A DNA stretch of 64,000 nt from Roseiarcus sp963823165 (GTDB taxonomy: Bacteria; Pseudomonadota; Alphaproteobacteria; Rhizobiales; Beijerinckiaceae). The notes beneath the pieces were generated by a model, which worked only from the letters and a program-made list of their open reading frames with translations, was not told the DNA's origin and did no database searches. Where the stretch lies: assembly GCA_963823165.1 (NCBI GenBank), contig CAWGKV010000039.1:62001-126000 (forward strand), in the 5' to 3' direction. The translations under genes and the position numbers were made by a program. Shown piece by piece: positions 1-7,883 of this stretch (positions are counted from its first letter, which is position 1; every line of letters begins with the position of its first letter).

Positions 1-1448
1 ACCGGAATCCGCCCGACCTCGACACCCACGACCGCTATGGCCGGCGCGTCGACCTCGTCCGTTTCCATCCCGCATACCACGCGCTGATGAAGTCGGCGAT
101 CGAGGAAGGACTCCATTCGTCGCCCTGGACCGAGCCGCGCGACGGCGCCCATGTCGCGCGCGCGGCGCGCTTCTACATGCAAAGCCAGGTCGAGGCCGGG
201 CACGGTTGCCCGATCACCATGACGTTCGCCGCCGTCCCCTGCTTGAAAACGCAGCCCAATCTCGCGCGCCAGTGGTTGCCGAAGATCACCGCCCGGATTT
301 ACGACCCGCGCAACGTGCCGGTCGACGAGAAACAGGGCCTGACGATCGGCATGGCGATGACCGAGAAGCAAGGAGGCTCGGACGCCCGCGCCATCACGAC
401 CCGCGCCATTTCGGTCGGGACCGAGGGGCCCGGCAAGCCTTATGTGCTCGTCGGCCACAAATTCTTCGTCTCGGCTCCGATGTGCGACGCATTTCTCGTC
501 ACCGCCCAGGCGCCGAACGGGCTCTCTTGCTTCCTCGTTCCACGCTGGCGGCCGGACGGCACCAAGAACCCGCTGCAGATCGTGCGGCTCAAGCGCAAGA
601 TGGGCAACGTGTCGAACGCCTCGAGCGACACGGAGCTGCGCGGCGCGATCGGCTGGATGGTCGGGCCGGAGGGCCGGGGGGTGGCGACGATCATCGAGAC
701 GGTGGCGATGACTCGGTTCGACTGCATGATCGGCTCGTCGGCCGGCATGCGCAGAGCGGTCGCCGAGGCGATCGACCATTGCCGCCAGCGCAAGGCCTTC
801 GGCGCGCTGCTCGTCGATCAGCCGATCATGACCGCCGTGTTAGCCGACCTCGCCATCGAGGCCGAGGCTGCGCTTGCGCTCACAATGCGCATCGCTCGGG
901 CGCTCGACCATCGCCATGAGGCGCGCGAGGAGGCGCTCGTCCGCCTCGGCACGGCGATCGGCAAATACTGGATCTGCAAGCGCGCGTCCGGCCACGCCTG
1001 CGAGGCGCTCGAATGCGTCGGCGGCTCGGCCGTCATGGAGGATTCGCCAATGCCGCGGCTCTATCGCGAGGCGCCGGTCAACGCGATCTGGGAGGGGAGC
1101 GGAAACGTGCAGTGCCTCGACATCGTTCGCGCGATCAGCCGCACGCCGCAAACTCTCGATGCCTATTTCGCCGAGGTCGACGCGGCGAAGGGCGAGAGCG
1201 CCGCACTCGACGCCCATGTCGCGGCGCTCAAGGACGACATGCGCGACCTTGCCGATTTCGAGCGCCGCGCCCGCGATCTCTGCGACCGGCTGGCGGTCGG
1301 ACTACAAGCCGCGGCGCTGATCCGGGGCGGCTCGCCTTTGGCAGAGGCCTTCTGCCACTCGCGCCTGATCGCGCAGGGCGCGCACCATTACGGGGCGCTA
1401 ATGGGCGTCGACGCCAAGGCGATCGTCGACCGGGCAGCGGCCCGGTAA
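1..1448 (+). CDS. AidB-like acyl-CoA dehydrogenase (5' end off window)
   Basis: The frame is open from base 3 at the left edge, so the N-terminus lies outside the window. The first visible residues include DRYGRRVDLV and FHPAYH, the N-terminal pattern of the AidB/DNA-alkylation-response branch of flavin acyl-CoA dehydrogenases. Further on come GMAMTEKQGGSDAR (substrate/FAD region) and SPMPRLYREAPVNAIWEGSG, the C-terminal signature of this branch. The family binds FAD; E. coli AidB also binds DNA and is induced by alkylation, while other members oxidise branched acyl-CoAs. The usual AidB stretch before SPMPRLYREAP reads ECVGGSAVMED here, a small divergence. Stop is TAA at 1446. Family is secure; the choice between alkylation response and isovaleryl-type substrate is not. 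Confidence 0.88.
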   Translation, partial: RNPPDLDTHDRYGRRVDLVRFHPAYHALMKSAIEEGLHSSPWTEPRDGAHVARAARFYMQSQVEAGHGCPITMTFAAVPCLKTQPNLARQWLPKITARIYDPRNVPVDEKQGLTIGMAMTEKQGGSDARAITTRAISVGTEGPGKPYVLVGHKFFVSAPMCDAFLVTAQAPNGLSCFLVPRWRPDGTKNPLQIVRLKRKMGNVSNASSDTELRGAIGWMVGPEGRGVATIIETVAMTRFDCMIGSSAGMRRAVAEAIDHCRQRKAFGALLVDQPIMTAVLADLAIEAEAALALTMRIARALDHRHEAREEALVRLGTAIGKYWICKRASGHACEALECVGGSAVMEDSPMPRLYREAPVNAIWEGSGNVQCLDIVRAISRTPQTLDAYFAEVDAAKGESAALDAHVAALKDDMRDLADFERRARDLCDRLAVGLQAAALIRGGSPLAEAFCHSRLIAQGAHHYGALMGVDAKAIVDRAAAR

Positions 1449-1564
1449 CGCCCGCGAGCGGCACTGCGATATTCTGCGTGGCCTTGTGCGCGCGACGGCC
1501 GCATAGCCGGCTCGCTCGTCATGGACGCCGTCCTTGCCGCTATCGTCCTGGGGCAGGGCGCCGT

Positions 1565-1771
1565 CTAAGCCGCGGCGGCTTTGACACGATCCTCGCCCAC
1601 AACAATGACCACTGCCGCCTCGACTTCCTCGATGGATGCGTCAGCCACCTCGATGACGGCATCACACTCCAACATGTCGTAGGCAATCTCGCGGACGCTG
1701 CACCCCGTAAGGTCGTAGCCATTCTCCAAGGCGTTGCGGTACGCCTCGCGCACGAGCTCAAGCAGTGTCAT
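1565..1771 (-). CDS. Small acidic hypothetical protein
   Basis: A 68-residue protein beginning MTLLELVREAYRNALENGYD. It is rich in Glu, Asp and Val, with no signal peptide or membrane segment. A longer in-frame version to 1879 exists, but its extra N-terminus is Arg-rich and looks non-coding. The ATG at 1771 has only a weak purine stretch (GCGGAGAG) upstream. The regular alternation of acidic and aliphatic residues in EVADASIEEVEAAVVIVV suggests a real folded protein. I do not recognise the family. It stands alone between the acyl-CoA dehydrogenase and the SDR gene. Confidence 0.5.
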   Translation of the reverse strand: MTLLELVREAYRNALENGYDLTGCSVREIAYDMLECDAVIEVADASIEEVEAAVVIVVGEDRVKAAAA

Positions 1772-2089
1772 TTGACCTGTACTCTCCGCGGACCGAGTGA
1801 TTGGCCGAGCAGGCGTGATTCGCCCACGATGCCGAGAGTCGCCGCGTTCCCGAGTCGCGTCAATGTCGCCTATTTCCACGATCCCCCGCCTTTTCTAGGA
1901 TCGAAACAGAAGCGAGGTGGAACTGGTGGCCTGCGCGTGCAACTGCGCAAGCAGCAGAACAACGGCTCGGTCTACTGGATGCACCGCGAGAGCGCGCGCG
2001 AACGATACGGCGACACGTGAAGCGGCCCTGCGCAAAGGCGGCAGCTCGGCAAAGAAAGCGACGAGCCGGCCCCGCGTCCCGCGCTTCGG
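1772..2089. other. Intergenic stretch, no gene seen
   Basis: The stretch separates the start of the small hypothetical gene from the end of the SDR gene. One plus-strand frame ends in a plausible tail near 2020 (VYWMHRESARERYGDT), but no start or ribosome site supports it. No clear terminator was found. Confidence 0.4.
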
Positions 2090-2851
2090 CTACAGCTGGA
2101 CGCCGCGGGTCAGGCCGCCGTCGATGACGAGGTTCGTGCCCGTGGTGAAGCTCGACGCGGGGCTCGCGAGAAACACGATGCCGCGGCCAATTTCTTCAGG
2201 CGCCGCCATCCGGCCGGTCGGGTTCAGGGCCAGCGCCTGGGCGAACAGGTCGGGCATGTTCTTTTCGATATTGTGCCAGACGCCGCCTTCGAAATAGGTG
2301 TTGCCGGGCGACACGGAGTTCACCCGGATCATCTTGGGCGCGAGCTGGTTCGCGAGCCGTTGCCCGTAATGAACCAGCGCCGCCTTGAACGCGCCGTAGG
2401 CGGGACCGGTGAAATCGACCTCCCGTCCTGACACCGAGGACACGAACACGATCGCCGGATGCCCGGATTTTTCGAGATGGGGGAGGGCGGCGTTCACCGC
2501 GCGCACGCTGTGCATCATGTCGACGTCGAAGGCCTTATGCCAGGACTCCTCGCTGTCCTGCACCGCGAGCGCGGAAACGTTGGCGACGAGAATGTCGATC
2601 CCGCCCAGCGCTGACGCGCTGTCTGCGACGAACCCCTCGAGCGCGGTTTTGTCCGCCACGTCGACGGCGGCGCCGAAGGCCTCGACGCCCTTGGACTTCA
2701 GCGACGCGACGGTCGCTTTCACGTCGTCCGCATTGCGGGCGCAGACGGCGACGTTCGCGCCTTCCTGAGCGAAAATTTCCGCGGTGCGACGCCCTATCCC
2801 CTTGCTGCCGCCCGTGACGACGGCTCGAAGGCCTTTCAGTCCGAGATCCAT
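2090..2851 (-). CDS. SDR family NAD(P)-dependent oxidoreductase
   Basis: A classical short-chain dehydrogenase of 253 residues. The nucleotide-binding TGGSKGIG motif is at about residues 13-20. The NNAG-like element reads VANVSA. The catalytic Ser lies in FVSSVSG, and the catalytic Tyr/Lys pair is in YGAFK. The C-terminus carries FTTGTNLVIDGGLTRG, typical of the 3-oxoacyl-ACP-reductase/sugar-dehydrogenase branch. The start is only 19 bases downstream of the acetamidase-family gene, making it the last gene of the operon that runs down from 8918. In that setting oxidation of a sugar, polyol or pathway intermediate is a reasonable inference, but the sequence does not fix the substrate. Confidence 0.9.
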   Translation of the reverse strand: MDLGLKGLRAVVTGGSKGIGRRTAEIFAQEGANVAVCARNADDVKATVASLKSKGVEAFGAAVDVADKTALEGFVADSASALGGIDILVANVSALAVQDSEESWHKAFDVDMMHSVRAVNAALPHLEKSGHPAIVFVSSVSGREVDFTGPAYGAFKAALVHYGQRLANQLAPKMIRVNSVSPGNTYFEGGVWHNIEKNMPDLFAQALALNPTGRMAAPEEIGRGIVFLASPASSFTTGTNLVIDGGLTRGVQL

Positions 2852-2870
2852 CTTCCGGCTTCCTTTCGTT

Positions 2871-3866
2871 TCATCGCGACGGCAGGTATTCCTTGAGGAT
2901 CGAAGCGCCCAAAGTGTATTTCGGGTCGACCATGTTGCCGACCCGCATTCTGCCCGCCTGGGTGAGGAGGAAATAGGCTTCGATGTCGTCGAACCCGTAA
3001 TCGGCGACCAGCCAGCGGATCAGCTCCCGATAGGCGATCCGCGCCGCGTCCTCCATGGGACGCGCCGAGCCGATGGCCATCAGAAGACGCTCGGTCTCCA
3101 GACGCGGCCAGCCGATCGCCCAGGACTTGACGAGATCGACCTGAATCGTGGTCGTCGACGGGATTTCCACCGCGACGCCGCACAGTTCGCCGTCGCCCTG
3201 CCGGCCATGGCAATCGCCGAGAAAGAGATAGGCGCCCTCGGTCTGCACCGGAAAGTAGAGGATCGCGCCCGGCGCGACATCGGGAAGGTCCATGTTGCCG
3301 CCCCAGTAATCGGGTTGCAGCGAAAGCACCGCTTCGATCTGCGGGCTGACGCCGAGAGTGCCGATGAACGGCTCGAAAGGCAGCATGATGCGGTCGTTGA
3401 AGCGGACGCCCTTCTCCGTCACTTCGTACTTCATCACCCGCTCGGGCAACGGCGGGTTCAGCATCGGCGTGCCGGCGTTGCCGACGAGACCGCCGAATTC
3501 CGGGATCAAGGCCGAAGTGCCGACCGGCTGCGCGCCGCGCGGAACGATTTTGTCGATTCGCACGCACAGCACGTCGCCCCGTTCCGCGCCCTCGACGAAG
3601 ACCGGCCCGTTCTGCGGGTTGACGAAGGGGAACTTGAGCTTCTGTGAGGGACGATCGTCGACCGACGTGATCGCGCCTCCGAAGGCGTCCAGGGTCTCGG
3701 CCACCACCACGTCGCCCGGCGCGATGGTCAGGACCGGGGAGGCATAGGCGCCATAGACGTAATGGTAGGAGCCTTGCGCCGCCTCGGTCAGCTCGTGCGT
3801 CCTGCCGATCCGCCCCCGAGCGACGCCGCGCTGCGCCATATAGGAAGAAGAGAACCAATCCGACAT
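2871..3866 (-). CDS. Acetamidase/formamidase family protein
   Basis: A 331-residue cytosolic enzyme of the FmdA/AmdA family, which hydrolyses short amides to the acid and ammonia. Family features visible in order are APGDVVVAETLDAFGG, the core GAERGDVLCVRI, GNAGTP, and the metal/active-site region LFLGDCHGRQGDGELCGVAVE. Length is normal for the family. The ATG at 3866 is preceded by GGGAGAGG at good spacing; a longer frame reaching 4037 would overlap the kinase gene and is Arg-rich, so it was rejected. It lies 113 bases downstream of the PfkB gene. If the upstream pathway releases formaldehyde, an enzyme of one-carbon amides would fit, but this is speculation. Confidence 0.88.
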   Translation of the reverse strand: MSDWFSSSYMAQRGVARGRIGRTHELTEAAQGSYHYVYGAYASPVLTIAPGDVVVAETLDAFGGAITSVDDRPSQKLKFPFVNPQNGPVFVEGAERGDVLCVRIDKIVPRGAQPVGTSALIPEFGGLVGNAGTPMLNPPLPERVMKYEVTEKGVRFNDRIMLPFEPFIGTLGVSPQIEAVLSLQPDYWGGNMDLPDVAPGAILYFPVQTEGAYLFLGDCHGRQGDGELCGVAVEIPSTTTIQVDLVKSWAIGWPRLETERLLMAIGSARPMEDAARIAYRELIRWLVADYGFDDIEAYFLLTQAGRMRVGNMVDPKYTLGASILKEYLPSR

Positions 3867-3979
3867 CAGCGCCTCTCCCAAAAAGCCCGGCGGGTAAACT
3901 CGCCGATAAATCCAGGCGGCGTCAATGCGCTTCGATTTTCGCTTCGAAGGACAGGAGAGCCGCACCAAGACGCCAGTGA

Positions 3980-4891
3980 TCACCGCGCATCCCTCGGCGC
4001 GGAAGGACGGATGAGCGCGCCGCCGGGTGAGCGGCATGTGGCTGCGGCGACCTCCATGGCCCGATCCAGGCAGGCTTTCCAGGCCACGACGTCGCGAGGC
4101 ATGCCCTCGATGATGATGGAGGCGATGACGCTGGCGAGCGTTGCGTCGCCCGCCCCCATCGTGTCGACAATCGGCGCCGCAAGCGGCGCTGCCAGGGATG
4201 CGACATTGAGGCCGGAGCGGGTAAATACGGCCGCGCCCGACTTTCCGCGGGTAAGAAGGACGGTCTCGACGCCGCGTTCGAAAAGCAATTCGGCGACTGC
4301 GTCATCGTCGCGTCCATAAAGAAGGCGCGCATCTTCGTCGCTCAGTTTGATCAGGGTCGACCTTCGAGCTGTCCGTTGGAACCCTTCCCGAAAGGCGTCA
4401 AGATCGGCGATCAGCCTCGGACGCGGGTTCGGGTCGAGGACCTTGAGGCCAGGCGCGGCGTCGAGCGCGTCGCCGAGCGCTTTCGCCTGTGCGGCGTCGT
4501 CGTAGGAAAAGGAATTGACGGCGACCGCCGGCGCTTCGGCGACCGCCTGCAGAAGGGTTGGATTGAACGCAATGCGCCGCCGATAAAGGGACGGGGTGAA
4601 GTCGTAGCTCGGCTCGCCGTCCCGACGTCGCGACATGGCTACGCCGGTAAAATCTGCATTGGGGGTGTTGATGAGCCGCACGCCCTCTTCGCGGAGATAG
4701 CGCATGAGACGAAAGCCGTCGCGATCGCTGCCGATTCGCGCCGCCAGCGCGCTCGCCAGGCCGAGGCGCGCCAGTCCGACCGCAAGATTGAGCGCGGCCC
4801 CGCCCGGATAGAGCGCCGCCGCCGCACCCGAAGTCTGGACGGCGTCGATGATGGCGTCCCCGATCGTGATCACGGGCGGGGGTGCGCTCAT
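3980..4891 (-). CDS. PfkB family carbohydrate kinase
   Basis: A 303-residue ribokinase/fructokinase-type enzyme that should phosphorylate a sugar with ATP in the cytosol. The N-terminal substrate region shows YPGGAALNLAVGLARLG (PfkB signature 1-like). The C-terminal signature 2 is DTMGAGDATLAS near residues 248-259, with the catalytic Asp and anion-hole glycines intact. The start overlaps the isomerase stop by four bases (ATGA), indicating translational coupling. The neighbouring importer is of the FrcBCA type; in rhizobial frc operons a PfkB-type kinase accompanies the transporter. Fructose or a related ketohexose is therefore a plausible substrate, but specificity within PfkB cannot be read from these motifs. 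Confidence 0.9.
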   Translation of the reverse strand: MSAPPPVITIGDAIIDAVQTSGAAAALYPGGAALNLAVGLARLGLASALAARIGSDRDGFRLMRYLREEGVRLINTPNADFTGVAMSRRRDGEPSYDFTPSLYRRRIAFNPTLLQAVAEAPAVAVNSFSYDDAAQAKALGDALDAAPGLKVLDPNPRPRLIADLDAFREGFQRTARRSTLIKLSDEDARLLYGRDDDAVAELLFERGVETVLLTRGKSGAAVFTRSGLNVASLAAPLAAPIVDTMGAGDATLASVIASIIIEGMPRDVVAWKACLDRAMEVAAATCRSPGGALIRPSAPRDAR

Positions 4892-5436
4892 TGCAGGTTC
4901 GCGTGCCGGCGATGCATGCGGCGGTAGGCGTCGGGGATGCCGCGCGCGAGTTCGAGGACGACCGCGTCGAGCAAGATGAGGCTGACCTGCTCGAACAGGC
5001 TTCCGCCGAACTGTTCCGTCTTCTCGACCGGCACGAGCAGAACGGCGTCCGCAAGGCGGGCGAGCGTGCTTTCCGGCTTGTGGGTGACGAGGACGACTTC
5101 GGCCTTCTCGTCTTTGGCGATCCGCGCAAAACTCACGCTGATCGCAGTTTCGCCCGACCCGGAAACGATGACGAGTCCATCGCCTTTACGGATGGAGGGG
5201 GCTGTCGCCTCGCCGGCGACATGCGCGTCGCGGCCGAGATGCATGAACCGCATCGCCGTCATTTGCGCGACCAAGCCCGAACGTCCCTGTCCCGAAAAGA
5301 ACCAGCGGCGTGCGTCGTCTTCGAATGCCTGGACCACGCGAAAGAAGGATTTTGCGTCGATCCGCTCGAGAAGAGCGGCTATTTCCTGTCCCACGGCCAT
5401 CCACGGCCGGGATGTCTCAGTTTGTCCCGTATCCAC
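4888..5436 (-). CDS. hxlB: 6-phospho-3-hexuloisomerase-like SIS protein
   Basis: A single-SIS-domain protein of 182 residues. FFSGQGRSGLVAQMTAMRFMH is the phosphosugar-binding loop of the PHI subgroup, followed by GDGLVIVSGSGET and the acidic/aliphatic C-terminal helices. Length equals that of HxlB/PHI, which interconverts D-arabino-3-hexulose 6-phosphate and fructose 6-phosphate. It overlaps the HPS gene by 58 bases, or 22 if the internal ATG at 5400 is used, and the kinase gene by four. The pairing with an HPS homologue strongly supports the PHI assignment over other SIS isomerases such as arabinose-5-phosphate isomerase. Confidence 0.85.
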   Translation of the reverse strand: MDTGQTETSRPWMAVGQEIAALLERIDAKSFFRVVQAFEDDARRWFFSGQGRSGLVAQMTAMRFMHLGRDAHVAGEATAPSIRKGDGLVIVSGSGETAISVSFARIAKDEKAEVVLVTHKPESTLARLADAVLLVPVEKTEQFGGSLFEQVSLILLDAVVLELARGIPDAYRRMHRRHANLQ

Positions 5437-6038
5437 TTCGCCGCCTCCTGGGGATGCTCCGATCCGGTTATGGCGCTGCCGACGATCAGGATCTCCGGCT
5501 CGACCGCGAGCACGGCGTCGATGGCGTCGGGACCAATCCCGCCCGCGAGCGCGACGCGAAAGCCGCGCCGATGCATTTCAGCGACCGCGTCGATATGGAG
5601 GGTCGATCGGTCTCCCGCTTCGCGCGCGTCGGTCGGCAAATGTACGCCGACATAGGCGAAGCTTTCGGGAAAAGCCGGGTTTGGCGGCAGGAGCTCCCGC
5701 TTGCCGGACTCTGTGATGGTGTCGACGACCACGGTTGCGCCGAACTCCGCCGCCACACGCCCGACCGCCTCATGGGTGGCTTTCGAAGTCGAGGACAGCA
5801 CCGTCATGAAGGCCGCCCCGGCGCCGAACACCATTTCGGCCTCGAGCTGGCCTCCGTCGACGGTCTTTGTGTCGGCCAGCACCAGCGTATCCGGGCACAG
5901 TTCGCGCGCGGTGACGATCGCTCCGATCCCGAACCGCTTGAGGAGCGGCGTTCCGACCTCGACAATATCCGCAATGCCCCGGATCTGAGGAAGCAGCGCG
6001 AGATGTTCCGGCCTGTCCAGAGCGATTTGCAAAAGCAT
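5379..6038 (-). CDS. hxlA: 3-hexulose-6-phosphate synthase-like protein
   Basis: A 219-residue (beta/alpha)8 protein of the orotidine-5'-phosphate decarboxylase superfamily. LQIALD opens strand 1, followed by VEVGTPLLKRFG, the metal-binding DTKTVDGGQLE, and the phosphate-binding VALAGGIGPDAI and VGSAITGS. HPS condenses ribulose 5-phosphate with formaldehyde, or runs in reverse to release formaldehyde. A clear difference from classical HPS is VGVHLPTDA where methylotroph enzymes have a HTGxD-type element, so substrate use may differ; keto-gulonate-6-phosphate decarboxylase is the main alternative. The PHI gene follows with overlap, which favours HPS. Confidence 0.82.
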   Translation of the reverse strand: MLLQIALDRPEHLALLPQIRGIADIVEVGTPLLKRFGIGAIVTARELCPDTLVLADTKTVDGGQLEAEMVFGAGAAFMTVLSSTSKATHEAVGRVAAEFGATVVVDTITESGKRELLPPNPAFPESFAYVGVHLPTDAREAGDRSTLHIDAVAEMHRRGFRVALAGGIGPDAIDAVLAVEPEILIVGSAITGSEHPQEAAKWIRDKLRHPGRGWPWDRK

Positions 6039-6059
6039 CGGCTTGCCCCCCTCGAATCG

Positions 6060-6833
6060 TCACGTCAGACCGGCGATCGCCCTGAGCAGGCCGTCGTGGG
6101 TGAACTCCGACGTCCGCCGATCCGCCACGACACGCCCGAGGCGCAGGACGACGACGCGATCCGTCACGTCCAGCACATGCGGCAGGGTATGCGAGATGAA
6201 GACGACCGCAAGACCGTTTTCGCCGGCCTGCCGGATGACCCCGAGGACATCGGCCGCCTGACGGGCGCCGAGATGGTTGGTCGGTTCATCGAGCAGAATG
6301 ACCTTCTTCGCCCAGGCGATTGCGCGCCCGATCGCCACAGCCTGCCGTTGCCCGCCGGAAAGCTGGGAAACAGTGCGGTTGGAGCCCGGCATCGCGATGC
6401 CGACGCGATGCAGCTCGGCGCGCGCCCGCCGGTACATGTCGTCCTCGGCCAGGAAGCCCAGCCGGCCGAGAAGGCCCTTTTTCACGATCTCGCGGCCGAG
6501 GAAGATATTGGCGGCGACGCTGAGGTCCGGAGCGATGCCCGAGTCCTGGTAAACGGTCTCGATCCCGGCCTCCCGCGCGTCGTGCGGCGAGGACCAGCGA
6601 GCTTCCCGATTGTCGAGAAAGATCCTGCCTGAGTCCGGCTCATAGGCGCCGGACAGGATCCCGACCAGCGTCGACTTGCCGGCGCCGTTGTCGCCGACGA
6701 GGCCGACCACCTCGCCGGCGTCGACGGAGAAATCGACTTTTTCGAGCGCAACGACATTGTTGAAATGTTTGGTCACGCCCTCAGCCGCATAAAGCGGACG
6801 GCGGTCCTCGGTCGCTCCCCCGCCGCAGCTCAC
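6060..6833 (-). CDS. Sugar ABC transporter ATP-binding protein (FrcA-like)
   Basis: A 257-residue single-cassette ATPase on the inner face of the membrane. Walker A is GDNGAGKST, the Q-loop is in VYQDSGIAPDLS, the signature is LSGGQRQA, and Walker B is VILLDEPTNHLG. Unlike RbsA/XylG/MglA, which carry two cassettes, this has one, as in FrcA of the rhizobial fructose/mannose/ribose importer. It overlaps the permease stop by four bases and ends 21 bases before the HPS gene, so importer and enzymes are in one transcription unit. Confidence 0.93.
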   Translation of the reverse strand: MSCGGGATEDRRPLYAAEGVTKHFNNVVALEKVDFSVDAGEVVGLVGDNGAGKSTLVGILSGAYEPDSGRIFLDNREARWSSPHDAREAGIETVYQDSGIAPDLSVAANIFLGREIVKKGLLGRLGFLAEDDMYRRARAELHRVGIAMPGSNRTVSQLSGGQRQAVAIGRAIAWAKKVILLDEPTNHLGARQAADVLGVIRQAGENGLAVVFISHTLPHVLDVTDRVVVLRLGRVVADRRTSEFTHDGLLRAIAGLT

Positions 6834-7864
6834 GGGCGCTTCCTGGCCGCGCCGCCGATGCCCTGCACCCCGACCGCAATGGCGATCAGCGCCGCGACCA
6901 CGATCTGCTGCCAGTTCGGCTCCACGCCGATCAGGATCAGGCCGCTCAGGACGGACGTCGTGATCAAGGCTCCCATGACTGTACCCGTCATGCGGCCGAC
7001 GCCGCCCTGCAAACTCACGCCGCCGATCACCGCGGCGGCGATGGAGCTGAGCTCCCCGCCGCGGCCGGACAACGGCGACCCCGACCCGAGACGGAAATAG
7101 ACGAACGCCCCCGCCAAAGCCGAAAGGATGCCGGAAAGCACGTAGATCCGGACGATATGGGCCTTGACCGGGATTCCGGCGGAGCGCGCGGCGAAGAAGT
7201 TGGAGCCGATCGCATAAGTCCAGCGCCCAAAACGCGTTTTCGACAGCGACGCCCAGGCCATGACGACGATCAGGAAAACGACGGCGACCGGCGCAGTCAG
7301 CCCGCCGAGAAATCTGCCGTTGCCGAGAAGGATCACTTCGCGGGGACCGCCGGCGACCTCGACGCCGCCGGTTATGACAATCGTCAGGCCCGCGGCGGCG
7401 CCCATCATCGCCAGCGTGGCGATGAAAGGAACAATTCGCGCGTGGGCGATCAACAGCCCATTCGCGAGACCGACGACGGCTCCGACGCAGACGGCCGCGC
7501 CGAGGCCGGCGGCGATTGTCAGTGTTGGGTTCAGGCCGGCTTCGTTCAAGCTGCGAATGGCGAGCGCCATCGCCACTCCGGCGAGACCGAGAACGGAACC
7601 GACGGAAAGGTCAATTCCTCCCGAGGCGATGACGAAGGTCTGTCCGGCCGCCATCAGGACGACCGGAGAGAAGTCCTGCAAGATGTTCGCCGCCGCCGCC
7701 AGCGAGAAGAAGCGCGGATTTGCGGCCGAAAACACCGCCACCATCACGGCGAAGATTGCCGCCAGCAGCACATCCTGCCGGAGCGCAATCGAGCCGGCGC
7801 GTTGTTTCCAGCCGTGAAGCTCCTCGCTCGACCGCAAAGACACATTACCCTCGCGACGAAGCAA
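6830..7864 (-). CDS. Sugar ABC transporter permease (RbsC/FrcC family)
   Basis: A 344-residue integral membrane protein with eight or more hydrophobic segments. It carries the family hallmarks GQTFVIASGGIDLSVGS near residue 75 and a late GRGGELSSIAAAVIGG segment (BPD_transp_2 permease family). The N-terminal 28 residues are soluble and charged. It lies between the binding protein (19-base gap) and the ATPase (four-base overlap). As a homodimer it should form the channel for the imported monosaccharide. Confidence 0.93.
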   Translation of the reverse strand: MLRREGNVSLRSSEELHGWKQRAGSIALRQDVLLAAIFAVMVAVFSAANPRFFSLAAAANILQDFSPVVLMAAGQTFVIASGGIDLSVGSVLGLAGVAMALAIRSLNEAGLNPTLTIAAGLGAAVCVGAVVGLANGLLIAHARIVPFIATLAMMGAAAGLTIVITGGVEVAGGPREVILLGNGRFLGGLTAPVAVVFLIVVMAWASLSKTRFGRWTYAIGSNFFAARSAGIPVKAHIVRIYVLSGILSALAGAFVYFRLGSGSPLSGRGGELSSIAAAVIGGVSLQGGVGRMTGTVMGALITTSVLSGLILIGVEPNWQQIVVAALIAIAVGVQGIGGAARKRP

Positions 7865-7883
7865 GGACGATGGAGCCCGAGAT

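Noticed and set aside
1880..2020. Possible small protein ending VYWMHRESARERYGDT
   Set aside because: No ribosome site or convincing start, and upstream residues in the frame look non-coding.
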